Shown: piece by piece, positions 52,155 to 60,035 of the stretch
Position numbering within the stretch: the first letter of the stretch is position 1
How the letters are laid out: each line of letters begins with the position of its first letter
Source of the DNA: Achromobacter sp. AONIH1
GTDB lineage: Bacteria > Pseudomonadota > Gammaproteobacteria > Burkholderiales > Burkholderiaceae_B
Assembly: GCF_002902905.1 (NCBI RefSeq)
Contig: NZ_CP026124.1
Span: 5,704,001-5,768,000, forward strand
Reading direction: 5' to 3'
DNA: 64,000 nucleotides
Translations under genes and position numbers: made by a program
Notes under the pieces: model-generated
Told to the model about the DNA's origin: nothing
Databases searched by the model: none
The model's input: only the letters and a program-made list of their open reading frames with translations

Positions 52155-52673
52155 ATGGCAACGCCCCCAGCCCCCGGCCAGGCCAGCCTGTCCGATATGC
52201 TGATGTACCGTCTCTACCAGGCATGGTCGCAATCCAACCCGGTATTCGTGCGCCTGTGCGAAGGCCGCTACGGCATCACCCGGCGCGAGTGGCGGCTGCT
52301 GGCCTGCGCGGTGGAAGGCGGCATCATGACCTCGGCCGAGCTGGCGGCGGCGGCCAAGCTGGACCTGGCCCGCACGTCGCGCACGCTGGGCACGCTGTGC
52401 GAGAAGGGCTGGCTGCGCCGGCTGCACGACAGCGCCGACCGGCGCGTGGTCCGGGTCGAGGCCACCGAGCGCGGGCAGGAACGCTACCTGGCGCTGCTGC
52501 CCGAGGTCGCGCGCCTGAACGACATGCTGGTGCAGGACCTGAGCGCGACCGAGGTCGAGCAGCTGCGCGGCTTCCTGGCGCGCATCGAGCAACGCGGCCG
52601 GCGCATGGCCGAGGACAACATCGTGTCAGACAAGGCCAGCCGGCGCGCCGGCGGCACCCGCCGGGCGAGGTAG
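52155..52673 (+). CDS. MarR-family transcription regulator
   Basis: A 172-residue MarR protein. The winged helix contains YGITRREWRLLACAVEGGIM, then LAAAAKLDLARTSRTLGTLC and the wing RLHDSADRRVVRVEATERG. The start at 52155 has GGGAG close upstream; a start at 52113 would add 14 residues. It is divergent from the Bug-sulfatase operon, which it probably controls. The 219-base gap contains an AT-rich segment near 52060-52090 with short CAAC/GTTG half-sites but no clear palindrome. Confidence 0.87.
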   Translation: MATPPAPGQASLSDMLMYRLYQAWSQSNPVFVRLCEGRYGITRREWRLLACAVEGGIMTSAELAAAAKLDLARTSRTLGTLCEKGWLRRLHDSADRRVVRVEATERGQERYLALLPEVARLNDMLVQDLSATEVEQLRGFLARIEQRGRRMAEDNIVSDKASRRAGGTRRAR

Positions 52674-52801
52674 AGGCCCCCATTCAACGGCGTCTCCACA
52701 AAGATTTGCTACGCTAGGCGTCTGCCGTCCGCGCAGCCGCGCCACGGCCGTCCGCGCCCGCCGCGCCCACAAGGCCGGCCAGGCGCCCCTACGGATCATC
52801 C

Positions 52802-54655
52802 ATGCCCGGCGTCCAGAACAAATCCATCTTCCGTCGTTTCGAAAGCCTGATAGACCCGTTCAAGGACGCCCCGGACATCACCCCGCCCGGCCGCGTGCTG
52901 CGCTTCTACGCCTACTACCTGCTGCAGGTCTGGCCGATCTTCGCCGTGCTGCTGGTGGTGGGACTGGCGGGCGCGCTGGTCGAGGTGGCGCTGTTCAGCT
53001 TCCTGGCCGACATCGTCGACCTGGCGCGCGACACGCCGCCCGCCGAGTTCTTCCAGCGCCACGCCGGCCTGCTGCTGTGGATGGCGGTGGTGGTGATGGT
53101 GCTGCGCCCGCTGGCGATCGCCGCGCACGACCTGCTGACCCACCAGACCATCGCGCCCAGCCTGACCACGCTGGTGCGCTGGCAGAATCACCGCTACGTG
53201 CTGGGCCAGGGGCTGGCGTTCTTCCACAACGACTTCGCCGGCCGCGTCGCCAACCGCGTCATGCAGGCCGGCAGCGCGCTGCGCGATTCCGCCGTGCAGT
53301 CGGTGGACGCGCTGTGGCACGTCATCCTGTACGTGGTCAGCGCGCTGTACCTGTTCGCCGAGGCCGACTGGCGGCTGGTGATCCCGCTGGTGCTGTGGAT
53401 CGTCGGCTACTGCTGCATGCTGGGCTATTTCGTGCCGCGCATGCAGGCGCGCGCCGTGACCGCGTCGGAAGCGCGCTCCAAGCTCATGGGCCGCATCGTC
53501 GACGGCTATACCAACATCGGCACGCTCAAGCTCTTCGCCCATGCCCGGCAGGAAGAGAACTACGCACGCCAGGCGCTGGCCGAACAGACGGAAAAGCAGC
53601 AGCTGTCGACCCGCGTCATCACCGCGATGGACGTGTCCATCAACACGCTGAACGGCGTGCTGATCGTCGGCACCGCCGGCCTGGCGCTGTGGCTGTGGAG
53701 CCAGGACAGCATCACGCTGGGCGCGATCACGCTGGCGCTGGGGCTGGTGATCCGCATCAACAACATGTCGGCCTGGATCATGTGGGAGGTCAGCGGCATC
53801 TTCGAGAACGTCGGCATCGTGCAGGACGCGCTGAGCACCATCTCGCAGCCCAAGCAGGTGCTCGACGCGCCGGCTGCCCGCCCGCTGGCGATCGCGCGCG
53901 GCGAGGTGCGTTTCGACGACGTCTCCTTCCACTATGGCGGCGCCCGCGAGGTCATTCCGCATCTGGACCTGACGGTGCGCGCCGGCGAGAAGATCGGTCT
54001 GATCGGCCCGTCCGGCGCCGGCAAGTCCACGCTGGTCAACGTGCTGCTGCGCCTGTACGACCTGCAGGGCGGACGCATCCTGATCGACGGCCAGGACATC
54101 GCCGGCGTCACCCAGGAAAGCCTGCGCTCGCAGATCGGCGTGGTCACGCAGGACACCTCGCTGCTGCACCGTTCCATCCGCGACAACCTGCTCTATGGCC
54201 GCCCCGACGCGTCCGAGCAACAGCTGCAGGACGCGGTGCGGCGCGCGCGGGCCGGCGACTTCATCGCCGGTCTGATCGACGGCGAAGGCCGCCGCGGCCT
54301 GGACGCGCACGTTGGCGAACGCGGCGTCAAGCTGTCCGGCGGCCAGCGCCAGCGCATCGCGATCGCCCGCGTGCTGCTCAAGGACGCTCCCATCCTGATC
54401 CTGGACGAAGCCACCTCGGCGCTGGACTCGGAAGTCGAATCCGCCATCCAGGAAAGCCTGGAGACGCTGATGCAGGGCAAGACCGTGATCGCCATCGCGC
54501 ACCGGCTGTCCACCATCGCCCGCATGGACCGGCTGGTGGTGCTGGACCAGGGCCGCATCGTCGAGGCCGGCACGCATGCCGAGCTGGTGGCCCGGGGCGG
54601 GCTGTATGCACGGCTTTGGAGCCACCAGACGGGTGGGTTCGTAGGGCTGGATTGA
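52802..54655 (+). CDS. ABC-type exporter, fused permease and ATPase
   Basis: A 617-residue half-transporter. The membrane domain of about six helices covers residues 30-330. The ATPase domain carries Walker A LIGPSGAGKSTLVNVLLRLY, the Q-loop GVVTQDTSLLHRSIRDN, the signature KLSGGQRQRIAIARVLLKDA, Walker B ILILDEATSALDSE and the switch histidine in IAIAHRLSTIA. It resembles MsbA-like/multidrug or lipid exporters. No accessory genes are adjacent, so its cargo is unknown. It is followed by a strong hairpin. Confidence 0.9.
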   Translation: MPGVQNKSIFRRFESLIDPFKDAPDITPPGRVLRFYAYYLLQVWPIFAVLLVVGLAGALVEVALFSFLADIVDLARDTPPAEFFQRHAGLLLWMAVVVMVLRPLAIAAHDLLTHQTIAPSLTTLVRWQNHRYVLGQGLAFFHNDFAGRVANRVMQAGSALRDSAVQSVDALWHVILYVVSALYLFAEADWRLVIPLVLWIVGYCCMLGYFVPRMQARAVTASEARSKLMGRIVDGYTNIGTLKLFAHARQEENYARQALAEQTEKQQLSTRVITAMDVSINTLNGVLIVGTAGLALWLWSQDSITLGAITLALGLVIRINNMSAWIMWEVSGIFENVGIVQDALSTISQPKQVLDAPAARPLAIARGEVRFDDVSFHYGGAREVIPHLDLTVRAGEKIGLIGPSGAGKSTLVNVLLRLYDLQGGRILIDGQDIAGVTQESLRSQIGVVTQDTSLLHRSIRDNLLYGRPDASEQQLQDAVRRARAGDFIAGLIDGEGRRGLDAHVGERGVKLSGGQRQRIAIARVLLKDAPILILDEATSALDSEVESAIQESLETLMQGKTVIAIAHRLSTIARMDRLVVLDQGRIVEAGTHAELVARGGLYARLWSHQTGGFVGLD

Positions 54656-54661
54656 GCGTGC

Positions 54662-54683
54662 GCCCGCGTCGGCAGACGCGGGC
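54662..54683. terminator. Bidirectional hairpin between the ABC exporter and the acyl-CoA synthetase gene
   Basis: Perfect nine-bp stem GCCCGCGTC/GACGCGGGC with a GGCA loop, filling the short convergent gap. No T-run. Confidence 0.6.
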
Positions 54684-54686
54684 GGC

Positions 54687-56168
54687 TCAGACGGCCGCCA
54701 CCCTTGCCGCCAGCGCCTTGCGATCCACCTTGCCCACCGCGTTCTCGGGCAGCGCGTCCACCCAGAGCACGTCGCGCGGCACATAGATGCGGCCCAGGCC
54801 CGCCAGCACGGCGGCGCGGATCCCCGCCTCGTCCGCCGGCGGCGCGCCGGCCGCGCGGGTCGCGAACACCACCGGAACTTCGCCCAGGTCGGCATCGGGC
54901 GCGCCCACCACGCAGCAGGCCGCCACGCCGGGCAGCGCCGCCACCACGCCCTCCACCAGCGCTGGCGAGATGTTCTCGCCGCCACGGATGATCACGTCCT
55001 TGATGCGCCCGGTGATGGTCAGATAGCCGTCGGCGTCGAAGCGGCCCACGTCGCCGGTGCGCAGCCGCCCGTCCGCCACGCCGGCCTGGCCCTGCGCGCC
55101 CAGGTAGCCCAGCATCAGGCTGTCGCCCTCGATGCAGATCTCGCCCTCGCCGCCAGCTGGCGCCGCGCTGCCGTCGGGCTGGCGCAGGACCACGCGCTGG
55201 CCGGCCAGCACCGTGCCCACCGTGCCCACGCGCCGCGCGCCGGGCGGATTCATGGTCGAGGTGCAGGTCGCCTCCGACAGGCCGTAGGACACCAGCAGCG
55301 GGCAGCCCAGGAAAGCCTCGATGCGCCGGTGCAGCGCCTCGGTGATCGGCGCCGAGCCGCAACGCGCGTAGCGCAGGCCCGCCAGGCTGGCAGGTTCGAA
55401 TGCCAGGTCCAGCATGCGCGCGTACATGGTCGGCACGCCGGTCATGATGGTGGGCCGCCAGCGCGCCAGCAGTCCCGGCATGTCCTCGGCGCGGAAGCGT
55501 CCGGCCAGCGCCACGCGTGCCCCGGCCAGCAACGGCGTGAAGACTTGGTTGTTCAGCGCGTTGGTGTGATGCAGCGGCATCACATGCAGCAGCCGGTCGT
55601 CCGGCGTCAGGCCGCTATGCGCCAGCACGCCGCGCGCATTGTTCATCAGCCCGCGATGGCTCAGCAGCACGCCCTTGGGATGGCCGGTGCTGCCGGAGGT
55701 GAACAGCAGCAGCGCCGGCGCGTCCGGCGCCAGCGCCTGCGCACAGGCGGGTTCGCCCAGCGCCAGGCGCTCGGCGGGCAGCAGGCGGGCCGCCGGCAGC
55801 CCGGACGCGGCGGCCGTGCCCGCGTGCGCGGGGTCGTGCAGCATCCAGGCCAGTCCCACCGCGGCGACGCGGCGCGCGGTTTCCTCATCGGCCAGGCGCG
55901 GTTCCAGCGGACACGGGCAGGCGCCCGCCGCCATCGCGCCCAGGATCGCGATCAGTTGCTCCAGCGAGCGCTCCATCGCCACGGCGACAAAGTCCCCCTC
56001 GCCCACGCCCGCCGCCCGCAGCGCGCCCGCGGCGCGGGCCACGCGCTCATGCAGCGCCGCGTAGTCCAGCGTGGCGTTTTCGGCGACCAGGGCGGGCAAC
56101 CGCGCCCGGTCCGGCCGGGTCCAACTGCGCGCGTAGGCGGCCACCAGCGTGGCATCGGCGTTGTTCAT
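54687..56168 (-). CDS. Class I adenylate-forming acyl-CoA synthetase
   Basis: A 493-residue AMP-binding enzyme that activates a carboxylic acid to its CoA ester. Motifs are LLFTSGSTGHPKGVLLSHRG, LLVSYGLSEATCTSTMNPPG, RLRTGDVGRFDADGYL, GRIKDVIIRGGENISP and the catalytic lysine in GKVDRKALAARV. The start at 56168 has GGAG eight bases upstream. It closes a leftward operon of CoA-dependent enzymes, with repeat copy D in the gap to the gene before it. The substrate acid is unknown. Confidence 0.9.
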   Translation of the reverse strand: MNNADATLVAAYARSWTRPDRARLPALVAENATLDYAALHERVARAAGALRAAGVGEGDFVAVAMERSLEQLIAILGAMAAGACPCPLEPRLADEETARRVAAVGLAWMLHDPAHAGTAAASGLPAARLLPAERLALGEPACAQALAPDAPALLLFTSGSTGHPKGVLLSHRGLMNNARGVLAHSGLTPDDRLLHVMPLHHTNALNNQVFTPLLAGARVALAGRFRAEDMPGLLARWRPTIMTGVPTMYARMLDLAFEPASLAGLRYARCGSAPITEALHRRIEAFLGCPLLVSYGLSEATCTSTMNPPGARRVGTVGTVLAGQRVVLRQPDGSAAPAGGEGEICIEGDSLMLGYLGAQGQAGVADGRLRTGDVGRFDADGYLTITGRIKDVIIRGGENISPALVEGVVAALPGVAACCVVGAPDADLGEVPVVFATRAAGAPPADEAGIRAAVLAGLGRIYVPRDVLWVDALPENAVGKVDRKALAARVAAV

Positions 56169-56184
56169 ACCAGTGTCTCCAGGC

Positions 56185-56264
56185 GATCGGGGCCGCATGG
56201 ATCCGGCTTTGCCGGGCCATCGCGGCGCCCCCTTGAGGGGGGAGCGCGCCAGCGCTCGGGGGTG
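56185..56264 (-). repeat. Three-hairpin repeat, copy D
   Basis: Read on the minus strand: a GAGCGC/GCGCTC stem, CCCCCT/AGGGGG and a third stem centred on CCGGC/GCCGG ending GGATCC. It fills almost the whole gap between the CoA-transferase-like beta gene and the acyl-CoA synthetase gene and is oriented with them. Confidence 0.8.
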
Positions 56265-56271
56265 GTCCTAC

Positions 56272-57006
56272 TCAGCGCAACGTCACCGCCGCATCGCGTT
56301 CGAATTGGCCCTCGGGGTCCAGCTCGCGCAAGGCGCGCGCCTCGGCCGGCGTGGGCGGCTCGGTGGGTGCGGCGCCGCTGGCGTCGAACTCGAAGCCGGT
56401 GCGCTCGCGCACCTCGGCGAGACTCGCCTGCGGATGCCATGACTGCAGGGCCAGCCGCCCGTCACGCTTGATGAACACGGCGATCGGCGTGACGACGCCA
56501 TGAAAGCCGCCCCATGAGGTGACGAAATCCAGCCTGGGCACCAGCGTGCGCGTCGAGTGCTCGGTGCGCCAGGTGCAGGCGCGCCGCGCCGTGGGCAGCA
56601 TGACCGCGCCGCCTCCGCCGCCCGGCAGGCGGACCTTGGGCGCGTGCCAGTCGCCGATGCAGGAGTTGTTGGCGCAGCCCTCGCCATCGATCTGGGCCGC
56701 GCCCAGGAAGGTCAGGTCCATGCGGCCGCGCGTGCACAGATCGTAGAAATCCTCGTTGGCGAAGATCGACGCCGTGTGTTCGGCCAGCACCGGATCGGAG
56801 CTGGAAAGCGGCACGTGCGAGGGCCTGGGATTCACGCCGCCCGCCACGTTGATGTAGACGTAGTCCCAGTCATAGGCGCGCTTGGCCAGCAGGCAGGCCA
56901 GCATCGGCATGGTGGAATTGACGCCGCTGAAGGTGATCTCGTCCGGGCGGATGAAGCGCGCGAGGTTGGTCACGATGTAGGAAAAGCCCGACCATTGCTC
57001 AGCCAT
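56272..57006 (-). CDS. CoA-transferase-family protein, beta subunit (IpdB/GctB-like)
   Basis: A 244-residue subunit. Family markers are MPMLACLLAKRAYDWDYVYI, GRMDLTFLGAAQIDGEGCAN, NSCIGDWHAPKVRLPGGGGG and FVTSWGGFHGVVTPIAVF. In GctB-type CoA-transferases a glutamate follows the hydrophobic strand (the E-S-G motif); here that region reads INVAGGVNPRP, with no glutamate. This is what IpdB-type hydrolases show. The start at 57006 overlaps the alpha-subunit stop by eight bases, so the two are surely co-translated. Confidence 0.82.
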   Translation of the reverse strand: MAEQWSGFSYIVTNLARFIRPDEITFSGVNSTMPMLACLLAKRAYDWDYVYINVAGGVNPRPSHVPLSSSDPVLAEHTASIFANEDFYDLCTRGRMDLTFLGAAQIDGEGCANNSCIGDWHAPKVRLPGGGGGAVMLPTARRACTWRTEHSTRTLVPRLDFVTSWGGFHGVVTPIAVFIKRDGRLALQSWHPQASLAEVRERTGFEFDASGAAPTEPPTPAEARALRELDPEGQFERDAAVTLR

Positions 57007-57832
57007 GGCTGGCCTCCTTCGCTTCCGGCGCCGCCGCCAGGTGGGCGGCCAGTTCGCTGTTCTTGTCCATGTAGGCCTCGACGGCCGGGTAGTCGATCGC
57101 GTAGGCCGGCCAGCACGAGCCAGGCCAGGCGCTGCCCGGCGCCACGGCATAGGCCTGCACCATGAAGTACGGCACCAGCGTGGACTCGGGCTGGGCCTCG
57201 AACACCGCGCTGTCGACCTGTTTCTCGGCCACTACCAACACGCTGCCGGCGGCGCGCGACATGATGCGGTCCCAGTGCGCGGTGCCGCTCACGCGCACAT
57301 TGCCCTGCGCGTCGATCTCGGATGCCTGGATCACGGCAAAGTCCGGCCGCACCGCCGGCACCACCCAGGTCCGCTGGCCGCTGCCGTAGGGATCGTCGAT
57401 GCATTTCCAGCCGTTCAATTCGGGCAGGCCGCTGCCATGCAGGCCGCCGCAGGGCTGGAACGGCACGCCGAACGCCGCCGCCCGCAGGCCCGCCGTGAGG
57501 CTGGCGCAGGCATGCTCTTCCAGCTCGACCTCGCCGCGCTCGATCGCCTTGCGATACCAGGGCGCCAGGCCGAAGTTGCCTTCCATGGCCACGATGCCCG
57601 CGCGCACGCGGCGCAACGCGCCGGCGCGGCACAGGATGTCCACGTCGTAGCCGGGCGACTGCTTGATCAGTTCCAGGTCGCGCTTGCCCTGCCGGATCAG
57701 TTCGCGCACGAAGCCGAACGGCCCGCGATGCAGGAAGCTGCCCCCCAGCGCGATGCTGGCGCCGTCCGGCACCATGGCGGCCAGTTCCGCCAGCGTGCGC
57801 TGCTTGTTCTTCTGGTTGTATCCCGAACCCAT
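56999..57832 (-). CDS. CoA-transferase-family protein, alpha subunit (IpdA/GctA-like)
   Basis: A 277-residue subunit. The N-terminal IALGGSFLHRGPFGFVRELI, a central AMEGNFGLAPWYRKAIERGE and the EVELEEHACASLTAGLRAAA segment follow the GctA/IpdA pattern. A glutamate pair (residues 105-106) falls at the position of the catalytic Glu reported for IpdA, to my recollection. It may either transfer CoA or hydrolytically open a cyclic 3-ketoacyl-CoA. It lies 25 bases after the crotonase gene. Confidence 0.82.
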   Translation of the reverse strand: MGSGYNQKNKQRTLAELAAMVPDGASIALGGSFLHRGPFGFVRELIRQGKRDLELIKQSPGYDVDILCRAGALRRVRAGIVAMEGNFGLAPWYRKAIERGEVELEEHACASLTAGLRAAAFGVPFQPCGGLHGSGLPELNGWKCIDDPYGSGQRTWVVPAVRPDFAVIQASEIDAQGNVRVSGTAHWDRIMSRAAGSVLVVAEKQVDSAVFEAQPESTLVPYFMVQAYAVAPGSAWPGSCWPAYAIDYPAVEAYMDKNSELAAHLAAAPEAKEASHG

Positions 57833-57857
57833 CTTGTCTCCTTGTCCCGCCGCGCGG

Positions 57858-58595
57858 CTAGCGGGCCTGCAAATAGGCGGCCACGCGGGCCTTGAGCCCC
57901 GGCTCGGCGGCCGAGCGCGTCAGCCGCGCCAGGTCGGCGTCCGGCGCCTCAAGCGACAGCGCGGCGTACAGCTGCGCGCGGCTCGCATCGGTCAGCGCGG
58001 ACGCGACGGCCAGCGCCTCATCGGCCGCCGCCGGCCATTCGTCTTGCTTCGCCAGCCGGCTGACGAAGCCGTCGCGCAAAGCCGCTTCGGCGTCGAAGGT
58101 CGCGGCCTGTTCCAGGATGGTGCGCGCGCGCTCGGCGCCCACCAGCGCGGCGAAGCGCCGCGTGCCCAGCACCAGCCCGAACTTCAGTCCCGGCATGCGG
58201 AAGCTGGCCTCGGGCGCGGCCAGCCGCCACTTGCAGGCGCCGAACAGATCCACGCCGGCGCCGAAGTTGCGGCCATGCGCCAGCGCCACCGTCAGGCAGG
58301 GCGTGGCCGCCACGCGCTGCAGCAGCATCTCGATGCGCACGAAGCGCAGTAGCAGGTCGCCCTCGCTCTGCGATTCCCAATCGCCGAAGTCGAAGCCCGC
58401 GCTGAAATTGCGGCCCTCGCCCTGGAACACGATGGCGCGCGCCTGCTCGGCCTGCGCCCGGTCCACCGCCGCGATCAGCGCCTCGACCAGCCCGGCCGAC
58501 AGTGCGTTCATCTTGTCGGGCCGTGCCAGCGTCAGCAGATGCAGCGCGCCGCGCCGCTCGACCCGCAGGCCGTCCGTTTCCGTGATGTCGCTCAT
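57858..58595 (-). CDS. Atypical enoyl-CoA hydratase/isomerase-family protein
   Basis: A 245-residue crotonase-fold protein. The oxyanion-hole regions are RNFSAGFDFGDW and ALAHGRNFGAGVDLFGACKW. The two glutamates of true hydratases are missing: the first is aspartate (GVDLF), the second glycine (FRMPGLKFG). It may therefore be an isomerase, hydrolase or C-C bond enzyme rather than a hydratase. It overlaps the CaiB-type gene by four bases (ATGA), so its translation is coupled within the leftward operon. Confidence 0.85.
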   Translation of the reverse strand: MSDITETDGLRVERRGALHLLTLARPDKMNALSAGLVEALIAAVDRAQAEQARAIVFQGEGRNFSAGFDFGDWESQSEGDLLLRFVRIEMLLQRVAATPCLTVALAHGRNFGAGVDLFGACKWRLAAPEASFRMPGLKFGLVLGTRRFAALVGAERARTILEQAATFDAEAALRDGFVSRLAKQDEWPAAADEALAVASALTDASRAQLYAALSLEAPDADLARLTRSAAEPGLKARVAAYLQAR

Positions 58596-59758
58596 GCCGG
58601 CTCCTTGCGCCGCGCGCGCAGCGCGCCCAGCACTTCCTCGTTGTGCTCGCCCAGCGCTGGCGGGCGGCGACGCAGCGCCGTGGTCTGTCCGTCGAAGCGC
58701 ACCGGCAGGCCGAAGGTGCGCGTGCGCACGCCGTTGGGCAGTTCCAGCGGCTGCACCCAGCCCATGTGCTCGACCTGCGGATCGGCCAGCACTTCCGAAT
58801 AGGTGTTGATCGGCGCGCAGGGGACGCCCGCCTCGCGAAAGCGCGCCAGCCAGGACGCGGCCTCGTCGCCGGCGAAGATGGCTTCCAGGATCTCGCGCAG
58901 CGCGTCCTGGTTGCGGGCGCGCAGGCTGGTGTCGGCGAAACGGGCGTCGGCCAGCAGGTCATCGCGGCCAACCACCTCGCACACGCTCTTCCACAGCGCC
59001 TGGTTGCCGGCGGCCATGCCGAAGTACCCGCCCTTGCAGCGGAACGCCTGGTAGGGCGCGTTGCGCGGATGGGCGGAGCCGAGCTTGACCGGATCGCGCC
59101 CGCTGCCGAAGAACTCGGAGGTCTGCAGCGCGGCGATGCCCAGCGTGGCGCCCAGCATGGGCACGTCGATGTGCGCGCCCTGCCCGCTGGCCTGCGCGGC
59201 GCGCAGCGCCGAGGCGATGGCGAAGGCGCCGTACAGCCCGGCCGAGAAGTCCGCCAGCGGCACGCCGCATTTGACGGGTTCGCCGCCGGCCTCGCCGGTG
59301 ACGCTCATGATGCCGCTCATGGCCTGGATGGTGAGGTCGAAGCCGCCTTCCTGCGCGCGCGGGCCAGACTGTCCGTAGGCCGAGATCGAGCAATACACCA
59401 GCCGGGGATTGCGCGCCTTCAATGCCTCGTAGCCCAGGCCCAGGCGGTCCATCACGCCGGGACGGTTGTTTTCGATCAGCACATCGACGGTGAGCGCCAG
59501 CTCGCGCGCCAGCTCCAGGTCCCCGGGGTCTTTCAGATTCAAGGTCACGGAGCGCTTGTTGCGATTGAGCGAGGCGAAGTTCTCGCTGTAGCCGTCGGAG
59601 ATCGGCGGCCAGCTGCGCAGCGTGTCGCCGCCGTCCGGGTTCTCGACCTTGATCACGTCGGCGCCCATGTCCGCCAGCAGCATGCCGCAGAACGGCCCCG
59701 CCGCCACATTGCAAATCTCCAGCACCGTGATGCCGGCCAGTGCCGAGCTGGGTGTCAT
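58592..59758 (-). CDS. CaiB/BaiF-type (family III) CoA-transferase
   Basis: A 388-residue family III CoA-transferase, usually moving CoA between dicarboxylic or hydroxy acids. Motifs are LAGITVLEICNVAAGPFCGM, LLADMGADVIKVENPDGGDT, NRNKRSVTLNLK, and the catalytic aspartate in GGFDLTIQAMSGIM followed by MSVTGEAGGEPVKCGVPLAD. The start at 59758 has GAGAGG six bases upstream. It is the first gene of the leftward acyl-CoA operon, divergent from a Bug gene. Donor and acceptor acids are unknown. Confidence 0.9.
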   Translation of the reverse strand: MTPSSALAGITVLEICNVAAGPFCGMLLADMGADVIKVENPDGGDTLRSWPPISDGYSENFASLNRNKRSVTLNLKDPGDLELARELALTVDVLIENNRPGVMDRLGLGYEALKARNPRLVYCSISAYGQSGPRAQEGGFDLTIQAMSGIMSVTGEAGGEPVKCGVPLADFSAGLYGAFAIASALRAAQASGQGAHIDVPMLGATLGIAALQTSEFFGSGRDPVKLGSAHPRNAPYQAFRCKGGYFGMAAGNQALWKSVCEVVGRDDLLADARFADTSLRARNQDALREILEAIFAGDEAASWLARFREAGVPCAPINTYSEVLADPQVEHMGWVQPLELPNGVRTRTFGLPVRFDGQTTALRRRPPALGEHNEEVLGALRARRKEPA

Positions 59759-60035
59759 GTCTGACCTCTCGTTATGAAAATTCAATATTTGGGATACGAA
59801 AAATAATCTATAGCGGCGAATCCGGCAATGGCACCATGAGCGTCCCGCTTGCCTGGCCGTGCCGGGCGTCCCTATGAAACCTAGAACATTCCCTAGGTCC
59901 ATTGCTTAATCGTTGACCAGCATATCACCGTGTGGAATTCTAGGTAAACCATTTATTGGAATTCAAGTCCTATTTTTTAGGACATATAAGAACCCACCCC
60001 GAGCAGGCAGGTCCGCATCCCCCAAGGAGACAGTC
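59759..60035. promoter_or_regulatory. AT-rich divergent control region of the CaiB and Bug operons
   Basis: A 277-base gap of lower G+C. It contains an ACCTAG/CTAGGT inverted repeat (59879-59898), two direct copies of TGGAATTC 24 bases apart (59933-59940 and 59957-59964) and the palindrome at 59967-59983. Both transcription units must start here. Confidence 0.65.
59967..59983. promoter_or_regulatory. Predicted IclR operator upstream of the Bug gene
   Basis: Palindrome GTCCTA-TTTTT-TAGGAC. Its 15-bp core differs at two of 15 positions from the palindrome at 63334-63348 before the iclR-type gene. It lies 53 bases before the Bug start. Confidence 0.6.
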
